Source of the DNA: QWHO01 sp021404945 | GTDB lineage: Bacteria; Vulcanimicrobiota; Xenobia; Xenobiales; QWHO01 | DNA length: 64,000 nucleotides | NCBI GenBank assembly: GCA_963169765.1 | Contig: CAUJEN010000174.1 | Span: 20,236 to 84,235 of the forward strand | Direction: 5' to 3' | In this document: positions 17,221 through 26,051 of the stretch, piece by piece | Position numbering within the stretch: position 1 is the stretch's first letter | Layout: the number at the start of each line of letters is the position of its first letter | The notes under the pieces: model-generated | Told to the model about the DNA's origin: nothing | Databases searched by the model: none | Seen by the model: the letters and a program-made list of their open reading frames with translations, nothing else | Made by a program: the position numbers and the translations under genes

Positions 17221-17620
17221 TACCAACATCCTGCTCTACTCGCTCGATCTTGAGCCTGCGCACCCCACCAAAACCGTCATCGCAACCCGGATCCTGGTCA
17301 GCACCGACCTTGTCCTCTCCGTGCAAGTGCTCCAAGAATTTTACGTTCAAGCAACCCACCCTCGACGGCCCGATGCTCTGCCTCACGACATCGCAGTTCG
17401 CCTGATTCAGAAATGGCTCCGCTTTCGCGTTCAGGAAAACACGGTCGCCGTCTTCCAGTCGGCTTTAGAGCTCAAGGACCGTTTCCAAATCTCCTTTTGG
17501 GACGCCGCCATCCTCGCCTCCGCCAAAGCCGCCCGCTGCGGTGAAGTCCTCAGTGAAGATCTGAACCACAGCCAGGACTACGACGGTGTGACAGCCATCA
17601 ATCCCTTCATCGAGTTGTGA
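17207..17620 (+). CDS. PIN-domain ribonuclease toxin (VapC-like)
   Basis: 137 residues. The PIN fold acidic residues are visible: N-terminal MRFVDTNILLYSLD (D5), a central glutamate in LQEFYVQAT, and the C-terminal acidic pair in FWDAAILASAKAARC and LSEDLNH. PIN toxins are Mg-dependent RNases that cleave tRNA or rRNA when released from the antitoxin. It overlaps the upstream antitoxin gene by 14 nt. The motif spacing fits active family members. Confidence 0.87.
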   Translation: MRFVDTNILLYSLDLEPAHPTKTVIATRILVSTDLVLSVQVLQEFYVQATHPRRPDALPHDIAVRLIQKWLRFRVQENTVAVFQSALELKDRFQISFWDAAILASAKAARCGEVLSEDLNHSQDYDGVTAINPFIEL

Positions 17621-17627
17621 GGGGGCC

Positions 17628-17701
17628 CCCGGCTGCTCGGGCTTGTCGGCTTGGAGCCGCGCAACCAGGATGATTTGGATCGACTGATCGACGCTGCTTA
17701 A
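17628..17701 (+). pseudogene. Possible C-terminal gene remnant
   Basis: Directly after the toxin gene, a short open stretch encodes GLVGLEPRNQDDLDRLIDAA and then stops. It has no start and reads like the tail of a lost protein, perhaps a relic of insertion of the toxin-antitoxin module. Confidence 0.25.
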
Positions 17702-17731
17702 GCTGCAGCCAGGTTCCGGCGCGTAACTTGC

Positions 17732-19798
17732 CTACCCCTGGTTGGCCGCCATCAGTCCGATGGCGGTGGCCAGCATGGCTAACAGGGCGCTGACCAGCGA
17801 CTCGCCCGCCACCAGCCCCGAGGCGATAGGCACGTTGTAGGTCTCCTGGGATTTCGGCGCGGCCTTGAGCCAGATCAGCGCGATCAGGGCGCCGATGGTG
17901 AAGGCCAGGGCGTTGCTGAAGGTCACCACCCAGCCCAGCCCCAACCCCATGGCGCTTGGCAAGTAGGGACGCGCTTTGGGGAAAGTTTTCTCCAGGATCG
18001 GGATCAGGCAGCCGAGGAAGGCCCCGATGACGGCCGCAATGACCGCTGACTGGGGCAGGCTGGCCCAGCCCTTGGACAGCACCTGGGCCACCGCCACCCA
18101 GGTCAGCGTGGCCGGCAGGGGAAAGGCCTCCAGTTTCTCGATCGTGGGCACCATCAGGTACCAGGCCGGCACGATGGCCAGGGTGCCGAAGAAGATGCCG
18201 ATGAACTGGGCGATGAACTGCTTTTTGGGGTTGGCCCCCAGCAGGTAGCCGCTCTTGAGGTCAGTCAACAGGTCGGCCGAGGAGCTGGCGCTGTTGGCCG
18301 CCACCCCGGCCGACATCAGGTTGTGGGTCACGTTGCCGGGGGAGAGGAAGGCGAAGATCAACTGCATCACCTTGCCCATGGCCCCGATGGGGGTGGTATC
18401 GGTCTCACCGGTGGCCCGGCAGGCCACCAGAGACAGGACGAACGACATGGCGACCGCCACCAACCCGGCGAAGAAGTTGATGTGGAAGGCGGCCATCTGG
18501 ACCACCAGCATGGCGATCGTGATGGGCACCATTCCGGCCACCAGCCAGGAGCCGGGAACCTCGATTCGGGCCATTTCCTCGAGCTTTTCCTGGCTCACCT
18601 TGGAGGCGCCCCCGCTCTTGAGGATGTTGAAGGAGCGGGCCACGGTACGCCACTGCAGAGCCAGCGACATCAAGCTGGCGAACACCATCACGGCGGTCCC
18701 GCCCCAGAGCGACCAGCGCGTGGGCGCGAACAGGGTGCCGCCCCCACCGGTGGGGATGGACACGACGTAGCCCTCCACACCGGCCTGGGCCAGGTCGAGC
18801 CCGATCAGGTAAGGGGCGATGAAGACATAGAGCAAGACCGAGGCCACCAGCATCGAGAGGGAGACCCGCAGCCCCACGATCATGCCGGCCGCGATCAACA
18901 GGGCGCTGGGCTCGAAGCTGAAGCCGGCCAGCTTCTTGCCGGCCACCTGCATGAAGCCGCTGTGGGGCACCTCAGCCGGGATCTGGACACTGAACAGGTG
19001 CTCTTTCATCCAGCCGAAGAACCGGTCGGTGGCCTTGAACATCCCTTCCTCGGTCTTCAGGATGGCGATGATGGCGGCGCAGAAGAGGGCGATGACCAGG
19101 GCGTAGGCTTTTCGCACTGCCTCCTTGCCCTCGCTGTAGAGGCTCCGCAGGGTGGTGGCGGCGGCAATGCCCGAGGGGAAGGGCAGTTGCTCCTGGTTGA
19201 TCATCTGGCGTTTCATCGGGATGGCCAGGAAGACCCCCATGGCGCCCGTGGCCAGGGTGAAGCTGCCCACGATCCACCAGGGCTGGTGCGTGTGGGAGGG
19301 GTCGAGGATCATCAGGGCCCCGAAGGCGGTGGCGATGGTGGCCCCGGTGGAGTAGCCGGCCGCCGAGGCGGTGGACTGCATGCAGTTGTTCTCCAGGATG
19401 GACATCTGGCTCAAACGCCCACCCGACATCAGCCGGAAGAAGTTCCAGATCACGTAGGAGATGACGCAGGCGGTGATGGCCACCCCGAAGGCCCAGCCCA
19501 CCTTGAGCGTGGTGTAGAGGTTGGAGACGGACATGGCCATCCCCAGCAGTCCCCCCATGGCCACCGCGCGGAAGGTAAGCTGGGGCATCTTGTCGCCCTG
19601 GTAGACGTGGGTGTACCAGTGCAGGTCCTTCTCCTCGGGGCTGGCGTCGTGGGCCGGGGGCTGGACCTGGAGCGAGCCGATGGGGGCGGGCTCTTCCTCC
19701 GCCGGCTCGAACGGGTCGTCGGGAACCTCGGTGAAGGTCTCGGCATGGCCCCCGATGGGGAGCCCTTCAAGCTGGGAGGGGTGCTCTTTCTCGTCCAT
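17732..19798 (-). CDS. OPT-family oligopeptide/metal-chelate transporter
   Basis: 688 residues. An acidic, Pro/Glu-rich N-terminal tail of about 60 residues precedes roughly 14-16 membrane segments. The first region (LTFRAVAMGGLLGMAMSVSN, then LYTTLKVGWAFGVAI) is the hallmark of the OPT/YSL family. Members are secondary importers of oligopeptides or siderophore-like metal chelates, usually proton-coupled. The length fits bacterial OPT proteins. Substrate cannot be inferred and no operon partner is adjacent. Confidence 0.88.
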   Translation of the reverse strand: MDEKEHPSQLEGLPIGGHAETFTEVPDDPFEPAEEEPAPIGSLQVQPPAHDASPEEKDLHWYTHVYQGDKMPQLTFRAVAMGGLLGMAMSVSNLYTTLKVGWAFGVAITACVISYVIWNFFRLMSGGRLSQMSILENNCMQSTASAAGYSTGATIATAFGALMILDPSHTHQPWWIVGSFTLATGAMGVFLAIPMKRQMINQEQLPFPSGIAAATTLRSLYSEGKEAVRKAYALVIALFCAAIIAILKTEEGMFKATDRFFGWMKEHLFSVQIPAEVPHSGFMQVAGKKLAGFSFEPSALLIAAGMIVGLRVSLSMLVASVLLYVFIAPYLIGLDLAQAGVEGYVVSIPTGGGGTLFAPTRWSLWGGTAVMVFASLMSLALQWRTVARSFNILKSGGASKVSQEKLEEMARIEVPGSWLVAGMVPITIAMLVVQMAAFHINFFAGLVAVAMSFVLSLVACRATGETDTTPIGAMGKVMQLIFAFLSPGNVTHNLMSAGVAANSASSSADLLTDLKSGYLLGANPKKQFIAQFIGIFFGTLAIVPAWYLMVPTIEKLEAFPLPATLTWVAVAQVLSKGWASLPQSAVIAAVIGAFLGCLIPILEKTFPKARPYLPSAMGLGLGWVVTFSNALAFTIGALIALIWLKAAPKSQETYNVPIASGLVAGESLVSALLAMLATAIGLMAANQG

Positions 19799-20226
19799 AA
19801 CCCCCCGAATGTATCCAACCCGGCCTGGCGGGGGGTTAGCAGTCTGTTAACGGGCGACTCGCATTCCAACATCGCTCAGCCCAGAGTGCAGCAAGCGGCC
19901 GTTTTCCCGCAGTTGTGCGTTCTCCGCGGCCTGACCTGGCCTGAGTCAGAACGCGGGGGAGTCGTTTTATCCTCCCTCGCAGAGACTGTCCCGTGCCACA
20001 GCACTTTGGAAGCGGTTCGAAACAGTTTCTCACCGCACGATGCGTGGCGCGGTCAAGGCGACGAAGCGCAAGGCGGGGGCCTTAAGGCAAACGCGCCAAC
20101 TCGCCGCGCAGCACATCTCGCAGATAGAGCAGCTCCTTTCCTCAAGGCCGCCCCCGAAGCTCACCTCGGCGCGGTCGCTACTCCCTGCCGAACTTGTGTT
20201 GGGCGTCGCGCAGCCGGAAAACGATG

Positions 20227-20845
20227 TTAAGGGGTTTCCGGCTGCGTTCCTAGCTCGATGAACCGACGAACCCTGGGGGGCACGAAACGCTGGGGGGGGG
20301 TAAACGAACGCCAGTCGCTGGCTCTCCGGGCGGAAATCTACGGTCCAGCCGGAGAGGACGCTGATGAGGTCCCCCACCGCCTGCTCGTCCTCGCAGATGA
20401 GCGGCGGAAACAAGCCGATGCCAGCGCCCCTCAGGACAAAGGCTTTGGATGCCTCCAAATCGTCCACGGCCAGCCGGGAGCGCAAAGTGACCTCGACACG
20501 TCTTGTCTTGCTTTTTAGCCAGAGTTTCGGTGGCAAGCTCTGCGGCCGTATGAATTCGTGCTCTGCCAGCTCCTCGGGAGCCTGCGGCAGGCCGCGCTCG
20601 TTGCCGTAGGCTCGGCTCGCCCAGAGGCAGGCCGGGGTTTCCCGAAATGGTTTGACGACCAGGTTAGAGGTGCTGGGGCCGCCCGCGCGGATGGCCAGAT
20701 CCACGCCCTCTGCGATCAGGTCGACCATCCGGTTGGTGAGCATGAGCTCGACCTGCGTTTTCGGGTAGAGCGCAAGATAGCGCATCACCAGGCCTGGCAA
20801 GGTTGGCCTGAACCGCGAGGTGGCCGACCAGCTTGCCCGCTCCAT
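20227..20845 (-). pseudogene. Decayed LysR-type transcriptional regulator
   Basis: The frame encodes a LysR substrate-binding domain (LALYPKTQVELMLTNRMVDL, then AEGVDLAIRAGG) but the N-terminal helix-turn-helix is missing: upstream sequence passes straight into the ribosome site of the divergent coiled-coil gene. A run of nine G at 20292-20300 marks a frameshift; after it the expected C-terminus (PPRVRRFIELG) continues in another frame to a stop at 20227. With no DNA-binding domain and a frameshift, the gene is very likely non-functional. Another broken coding scrap (ELLYLRDVLRGELARLP then stop) lies beyond it on the minus strand near 20090-20140. The rest of 19799-20226 shows nothing clear. 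Confidence 0.75.
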
Positions 20846-20887
20846 GGAACAAGCCAAAGAGGAAAACAATAAGGAGGTAGCCCCGCG

Positions 20888-21517
20888 ATGAAGACCGACG
20901 AAGAGCCCTGTGTGATCCTGGTGGGCCTCGAGCTCGACGAGCTTGAGTGGACCATCGACGCCCTGGAAGCCCAGATGAGCCAGACTCCCGACCAGCGCTC
21001 CGGCCGACTTCAGCAGGCGCGCCAGCGCGTGTCTGAAGTGCTCGACCAGATCAAGGGGGAGATCGCCCGTACCCAGGCGCTGGCCGAGGAGAAGAAGGCC
21101 AGGCTGGCTGCCGCTGTGGACGAGCTCAAGGTGCAGTTGGCTCTGGGCCAGGCCGAGGCCCGTGAGAGCCTGGAAGTCGAGCGCCAGAAGCTGGACCGGG
21201 CGCTGGCGGAGTTCGAAGCGACCGAACGGTTGGAGCTGCTCCGCATGGAGCGCTCTCTCGAGCATTACTACGAGCACGCCAGGGACCGTCTGAAGGCCGA
21301 GCTGAACGCCGCGGCCATCCGCGTGCGCGAGGAGAAGGCTCACGTCGGGGCGGCCTTTGCCAGGCGGAAGGAGGAGCTGCGCTCTCAACTCTTGCGCCAC
21401 AAGCAGCTGCTTGAGGCAGAGCGCCAGAGGCGTGAGGAGAAATGGCAGCAGTTCCAGTCTGACGTGCGTCCGGCCATCCGCGAGATCGGCGACGCCGTCA
21501 ACCAGCTCCTGCGCTGA
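20888..21517 (+). CDS. Long coiled-coil protein
   Basis: 209 residues, almost entirely charged helix with heptad periodicity (for example EVERQKLDRALAEFEATERL). No membrane segment or signal peptide. A strong ribosome site (AAGGAGGT) lies about 10 nt before the ATG. A hairpin follows the stop. Proteins of this type can be structural or adaptor proteins; nothing identifies the partner. Confidence 0.7.
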   Translation: MKTDEEPCVILVGLELDELEWTIDALEAQMSQTPDQRSGRLQQARQRVSEVLDQIKGEIARTQALAEEKKARLAAAVDELKVQLALGQAEARESLEVERQKLDRALAEFEATERLELLRMERSLEHYYEHARDRLKAELNAAAIRVREEKAHVGAAFARRKEELRSQLLRHKQLLEAERQRREEKWQQFQSDVRPAIREIGDAVNQLLR

Positions 21518-21530
21518 GGGGTGGCGCCTC

Positions 21531-21565
21531 GGAGCGTCAGCGAGGGAAGGGCCTGCTGACGCTCC
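21531..21565 (+). terminator. Hairpin after the coiled-coil gene
   Basis: Perfect 11-bp inverted repeat GGAGCGTCAGC / GCTGACGCTCC with a 13-nt loop, 14 nt after the TGA. There is no strong T tract, so it may be a weak terminator. Confidence 0.45.
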
Positions 21566-21663
21566 GTTCGCTCACCTCAGGCCGTTGCCAGCGATGGTGG
21601 TCTCGATGCCAGCCTGCTCCCGGAAAGGTCAAAGAGCCGCTAAAGAGAACTCTTGTCTTCTTC

Positions 21664-23175
21664 ATGTCCAACGAGCCCTGGGCGGACGGCCCTTCCATCC
21701 TGTCGGTCCTGGAGAGCTGGGAAGGCCCGGGCGAGCCGCCCCTGCCCGACGAGCAGGCTGATGGCCTGCGCTGGGCCGCCGGCGCCCAGGACGGCGTGCT
21801 CAGCCACCACACGGCCGCCCTCGACGAGGGGAAGGAGGCTGACCTGGTCTACCGGGCCGTGGAGCTGGTCCGGGGCTCGGTGGACTCCGAGCAAGCCCGG
21901 GCCGAGCTCTACCGCTTCTGCATGGATGAGCCCGTGCTGGCCCTGGTGGACCCTTTGCTCGACGAGCTGCGCCGGCGGGGCCTGGCCAACCAGGTGCGCC
22001 CGGTGGCCACCTTCCTGATCCAGAAGGCAAGCCACCGCGGGCCACTCAAGCTGGGCATCTCGCTCTTGTCGGTAGGAGGCCGGCTGGAGGACATCGGGGT
22101 GCTCAAGAAGCTGGCCCGCCACGACGAGTTCACCCTGTACGCGGCCGTGGCCGGGGCCCAGCTGGCCGGGCCCGACCCCACCAACCTGTGGTGGGACATG
22201 GCCCGGCACGTGCGCGGTTGGGGCAAGATCCACCTGGTGGAGCGGCTGGTGGACTACGCCCCCGGCAAGCCGGATCTTCGCCGCTGGTTGCTCGAGGAGG
22301 GTTGCGACAACTCCGTGATGCCCGAGTACCTGGCCTACGCCTGCGCCACCGGAGGCCAGCTGCACCGGGCCCTGGAGCAGGACAACCCGGGCCCGCGGGT
22401 GCTCGACGGCGCCTGCCTCATCATGGGGGCTTTGCTCGAGGGCGGCCCGGCCATGGATATCGACGATTACGAGGAGGGCCTGCAGGCCGTCAGCTTGCTG
22501 CTCGGCCACCTCGAGCAGCAGGCCAGCTTCGAGCAGCTCACCTTCGTGGGTGAGCTGGAAAGCTGGCTCTCCAACCGCGACACCGACTGGAGCCTGCGCG
22601 AGCCTCTCGGCTGGACCCCCGAGCGCCGCCAGGCCCTGCTGGAGCGCTGTCGCCGATTGCTCGAGCGGCCTCAATGGCCGGAGCAGCTGCGTCAGGCCTA
22701 CCAGAGCGACGACTTCGCCCTGCGCCACCGAGCCTGGACCCTGGCCCCCCGGCTGGGGGTGGACCTGTGGGAGGAGGCCTTCACGCGTCTTCAGACCCAG
22801 GAGTCGCTCGATCCCTTCCTCTACTGGGGTTTGCTCGAGCGCGGCGACCTGGCTCGCCACCAGCGGGTCTACGACCAGGCCGAGGCGGCCCTGCCGCTCA
22901 GCTCGATGGCTCTGGGTCCGGCCGAGAAGTATGCCGCCGGGCTCGAGCACACCTGTCTTGAGTTCTTGCTCCAGGCGATGACGGCCGAGACCTACCGCGA
23001 CCGACTGGTGGCCACCGGCCTTCGCAGTCCCGGCATTCGCTGCCGCAGCCTGGCGGTGGGCGTCCTGGAGAAGACCGCCCCCGGTCCGCTGGCCAGGGTG
23101 GCCATGGAGCAGTCCCTGCAAGACGAGGTCGTGCTTCGGGTCAAGGAGCGCCTGCAGGCCCTGCGTCGCGACTGA
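21664..23175 (+). CDS. Helical-repeat hypothetical protein
   Basis: 503 residues, soluble, dominated by amphipathic helices with regular Leu/Ala/Arg spacing suggestive of HEAT-like repeats; no catalytic motif. The ATG at 21664 is the first reasonable start. It ends 39 nt before the TrkA-like gene on the same strand and could share its transcript. No function can be assigned. Confidence 0.65.
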   Translation: MSNEPWADGPSILSVLESWEGPGEPPLPDEQADGLRWAAGAQDGVLSHHTAALDEGKEADLVYRAVELVRGSVDSEQARAELYRFCMDEPVLALVDPLLDELRRRGLANQVRPVATFLIQKASHRGPLKLGISLLSVGGRLEDIGVLKKLARHDEFTLYAAVAGAQLAGPDPTNLWWDMARHVRGWGKIHLVERLVDYAPGKPDLRRWLLEEGCDNSVMPEYLAYACATGGQLHRALEQDNPGPRVLDGACLIMGALLEGGPAMDIDDYEEGLQAVSLLLGHLEQQASFEQLTFVGELESWLSNRDTDWSLREPLGWTPERRQALLERCRRLLERPQWPEQLRQAYQSDDFALRHRAWTLAPRLGVDLWEEAFTRLQTQESLDPFLYWGLLERGDLARHQRVYDQAEAALPLSSMALGPAEKYAAGLEHTCLEFLLQAMTAETYRDRLVATGLRSPGIRCRSLAVGVLEKTAPGPLARVAMEQSLQDEVVLRVKERLQALRRD

Positions 23176-23214
23176 GAAGGGCCCGCCCCGGGTCGCCCAG
23201 AACCACCGGCCCCG

Positions 23215-23892
23215 ATGGCAAGACGCGAGGGACCCTCCGAATTCGTTGTCGTCGGGCTGGGCCGTTTCGGCTACAGCCTGGCCTTGAAGCTTACCCAGCT
23301 CGGTCACAGCGTGCTGGCCATCGACTCCAATGCCCGGCTGGTGCAGGAGGTCTCCGGCGAGCTGCCCGGAGCCGTGGCGCTAGACGCCACCGACGAGGAG
23401 GCCCTGCGCGAGATCGGGGTGGAGTACTTTCCCACCGCCGTGGTGGCCATCGGGGACGACTTCGAGAGCAACATCCTGGTTACGTCCCTGCTCAAGGAGC
23501 TGGGGATCGGCCAGGTGATCTGCAAGGCCTCCACCATACGCCAGCAGAAGATCCTGCAGCGGGTGGGAGCCGACGCCGTGCTGCTGCCCGAGCACGAGGC
23601 CGGGGTGCGCCTGGCCACCGAGCTGGCCTCGCCCGGCAAGGTGCTGGAGCGGCTCGAGCTGCAGCCCGGAATCAGCGTCAGTGAGGTGCCCTGTCCCGAC
23701 CAGCTGGCCGGAAAGAGGCTGGTTGACCTGGACCTGCCCAAGCACCTGGGCGTGACCGTGGTGGCCGTGCGCGGGGCGCGCGAAGTGGCCATGCCCGGCC
23801 CGGACGAGACCCTGCGGGCGGGTGACCGGCTGGTGCTGGTGGGCACCGATCAGGATATCGCGCGCCTGGAAACCTGGCATCCTGCCAGATGA
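23215..23892 (+). CDS. trkA: TrkA/KtrA-type potassium channel regulator (RCK)
   Basis: 225 residues. The N-terminal RCK_N Rossmann domain carries FVVVGLGRFGYSLA (GxGxxG) with an acidic residue at the end of strand 2 (AIDSN), indicating NAD(H)/ATP-type nucleotide binding. The C-terminal ~75 residues form an RCK_C domain. Single-RCK proteins of this size are KtrA-like and assemble as rings beneath the membrane subunit. Its stop overlaps the following membrane gene by 4 nt (ATGA), so the two are translationally coupled. Confidence 0.9.
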   Translation: MARREGPSEFVVVGLGRFGYSLALKLTQLGHSVLAIDSNARLVQEVSGELPGAVALDATDEEALREIGVEYFPTAVVAIGDDFESNILVTSLLKELGIGQVICKASTIRQQKILQRVGADAVLLPEHEAGVRLATELASPGKVLERLELQPGISVSEVPCPDQLAGKRLVDLDLPKHLGVTVVAVRGAREVAMPGPDETLRAGDRLVLVGTDQDIARLETWHPAR

Positions 23893-25295
23893 CCGACCCT
23901 CGGGAGCAGTGCCTGGAGGTGGCCGGGCGCGTGCAGTCGAGCCTGCAACTGGCCAGCCGGCAACGTCGCGCGCGCCATCGTCGACTGGCCCCTCCTCTGC
24001 GCCTCCTGCTGGGCATGGCCGGCCTGGTGGCGGTGGGAACCCTGCTGCTGGCCATGCCTGTGTGCGGGACCGAGCGCCCGCTCACGCTCATGGAGGCCTT
24101 CTTCACGGCTGTCTCGGCTCTGGCCACAACCGGCCTGACGGTGATTACCCCCGGCCATGACCTGTCCCTGACCGGCCAGCTGGTGCTGCTGGGCTTGATG
24201 CAGGTGGGTGGGGTGGGCTACATGGTGCTGGCCGTGGTTGTCTTCATGCTGCTGGGCCGCCAGGTCACGATGGAAGAGCGCATCACCCTGCGCGATTCAC
24301 TGGGCCTGGTCTCGGCCGCCTCCATCCTGCAGCTCTTGCGGGCAGTGCTGGTGGGGGTGCTGACCATCGAGCTGATCGGAGCCGTGCTTCTCTTCGGGCT
24401 CTGGGCCCCTCGCTTCGGACTGGCCCAGGCCGCCTACCAGGCCGTCTGGCACTCGGTTTCGGCCTTCTCCAACGCCAGCTTCGACCTGTTCTCGGGCTCG
24501 CCCATCGCCCCCGCCGGCTTCCCCCACGACGCCCCCACTTTGCTGGTCATCTCTGGCCTGGTCATCCTGGGCAGCATCGGCATTCCCGTGCTCTCTGACC
24601 TGGTGCGCTGGCCCGCAAGTCGCCGTCTGTCGGTGCACACCCGGCTGACCCTGGTCACGGTGGCCCTCTTGCTGGTGGCCGGCACCATCATCTTGTTCGT
24701 GGGTTTCTCCAGGCCGGGAGACCTGTTCTCCGACCTGCCCTGGGAGCGTCGCTTGCTGCTCTCCTGGTTTCACTCGGCTTCAGCGCGCACGGCCGGATTC
24801 GTGCTGGAAGACCTGCATGAGATGTCTCACGCCAACGTGCTGGTCCTGAGCGTGCTCATGTTCATCGGGGGCTCGCCGGCGTCGATGGGGGGCGGGATCA
24901 CCACCAGCACCCTGGCGGTGTTGGCTTTGGCTCTGCTCTCGCACGTGCGGCGTCGGCCCCAGGTGGTCTTCGAGCGCCGTTCCCTCTCCTCGGGCACGAT
25001 CTTCAAAGCCGCCGCCATCCTGACTCTGGCCATGGGCTTCGTGGCCGTCATCTCCTGGCTCTTGCTCTTGACCCAGCAGGCCACGCTGGCCGAGGCCCTG
25101 TTCGAGACCGTCTCCGCCTTCGCCACCTGCGGCTTCACGCTGGGCTTGACTCCGCGTCTGGATACCTTCGGGCAACTGCTGATCTGTCTGACCATGTTCT
25201 GCGGCCGCCTGGGGGTGCTGACCGTGGTGGCCGCCTTCACCGAGCCGGCTCGCACGCTGGTGAGCTATCCCGAGGAGAAGATCCTGATCGGCTAA
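23889..25295 (+). CDS. trkH: TrkH/KtrB-type potassium transporter membrane subunit
   Basis: 468 residues with about 8-10 membrane segments. The four pore-loop filters are visible: ALATTGLTV, SAFSNASF, ARTAGFV and FATCGFTL, with glycine in three of the four selectivity positions. It mediates K+ (or Na+/K+) uptake under control of the RCK protein encoded just upstream. Length and gene order fit the Ktr subtype. A basic N-terminal tail precedes the first segment. Confidence 0.9.
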   Translation: MTDPREQCLEVAGRVQSSLQLASRQRRARHRRLAPPLRLLLGMAGLVAVGTLLLAMPVCGTERPLTLMEAFFTAVSALATTGLTVITPGHDLSLTGQLVLLGLMQVGGVGYMVLAVVVFMLLGRQVTMEERITLRDSLGLVSAASILQLLRAVLVGVLTIELIGAVLLFGLWAPRFGLAQAAYQAVWHSVSAFSNASFDLFSGSPIAPAGFPHDAPTLLVISGLVILGSIGIPVLSDLVRWPASRRLSVHTRLTLVTVALLLVAGTIILFVGFSRPGDLFSDLPWERRLLLSWFHSASARTAGFVLEDLHEMSHANVLVLSVLMFIGGSPASMGGGITTSTLAVLALALLSHVRRRPQVVFERRSLSSGTIFKAAAILTLAMGFVAVISWLLLLTQQATLAEALFETVSAFATCGFTLGLTPRLDTFGQLLICLTMFCGRLGVLTVVAAFTEPARTLVSYPEEKILIG

Positions 25296-25325
25296 TGTGC
25301 TCGCACTCTGGTCTGGCACATTAGC
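25291..25325 (+). terminator. Hairpin after trkH
   Basis: 10-bp perfect stem GCTAATGTGC / GCACATTAGC that includes the TAA stop codon of trkH. It lies between convergent genes. Confidence 0.45.
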
Positions 25326-25366
25326 ACAATCTGACGAACGCGCCGGAACTGCGTTCCAGCGCGTTG

Positions 25367-25397
25367 TAAAGTGCAAGACCAAAGGCCTTGCACTTTA
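25367..25397 (-). terminator. Hairpin at the end of the GNAT gene
   Basis: 11-bp perfect stem TAAAGTGCAAG / CTTGCACTTTA with a 9-nt loop, containing the TAA stop of the minus-strand acetyltransferase gene. Together with the trkH hairpin it insulates the convergent pair. Confidence 0.5.
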
Positions 25398-25997
25398 GAT
25401 CAAGCGCTCTCCGGCCGCGTCGTAAGCCTCCAGGGGAGCCTGAAGTGCCGGCCGCTCGGCGGCAAACATCGTATAGATCTGGCAGTCGCGCAGCTTCTGC
25501 CCGGGAAGGCCCAGGCGGCGCCGCAGGGTGGCCTCCAACTGGAAGCCCAGTTTCTTCGGGACGCCCGCGCTGGCCACGTTGGCCGGATCGACCCGGATCT
25601 CCACCCGGTCCACCTGGTGCAGCTCGAAAGCGACCCGGGTCAGAGCCAGGGCTGCCTCGGTGGCCAGGCCCTGGCCCAGGTGATGGCGATCGATCCAGTA
25701 GCCGATCTCGAGGCTCCCCGGGCCCTGGCGGCGGTGAAGCCCCGCGCCTCCCACCACGCGGTCGTCCGAGCGCAAGAAGATGCCATAGGCAAAGTCCTCG
25801 TCCCGATCGAAATTGGACCGAAACCTGCGCAGCAGCTGCACCTTGTCCTTGACCGGAGTGGGCTCCTCGTGGGCCCACGGCATCCAGGGACGAAGATGCT
25901 CGAGGTTGTCGTCGATGCACGCTTTGAGCCGGGCCGCCTCGCCGGGGTGCCAGCAACGCAGCTCGAGGCGGGCGGTCAGGATGCGGTAGGCAGACAT
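25395..25997 (-). CDS. GNAT acetyltransferase, RimJ/RimL type
   Basis: 200 residues. Typical layout: substrate strand TARLELRCWHPGEA, central VVGGAGLHRR, the EIGYWIDRHHLGQGLATEA acetyl-CoA loop (Q/R-x-x-G-x-G/A variant), then NVASAGVPKKLGFQLEATLR. This subgroup acetylates N-terminal Ser/Ala of ribosomal proteins or small amines. I take ATG 25997 (MSAYRIL); a TTG at 26042 would add 15 atypical residues and overlap the divergent gene. Substrate unknown. Confidence 0.82.
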   Translation of the reverse strand: MSAYRILTARLELRCWHPGEAARLKACIDDNLEHLRPWMPWAHEEPTPVKDKVQLLRRFRSNFDRDEDFAYGIFLRSDDRVVGGAGLHRRQGPGSLEIGYWIDRHHLGQGLATEAALALTRVAFELHQVDRVEIRVDPANVASAGVPKKLGFQLEATLRRRLGLPGQKLRDCQIYTMFAAERPALQAPLEAYDAAGERLI

Positions 25998-26051
25998 GGG
26001 CCGGTTGTTCGAGAGGAGGTTCGCACTTCCGCCCTTGAACAACTCTCAACC

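Noticed and set aside
18323..20230. 635-codon plus-strand frame opposite the OPT transporter
   Set aside because: Antisense of a membrane protein: rich in His, Gly, Asp and Gln with no recognisable motif.
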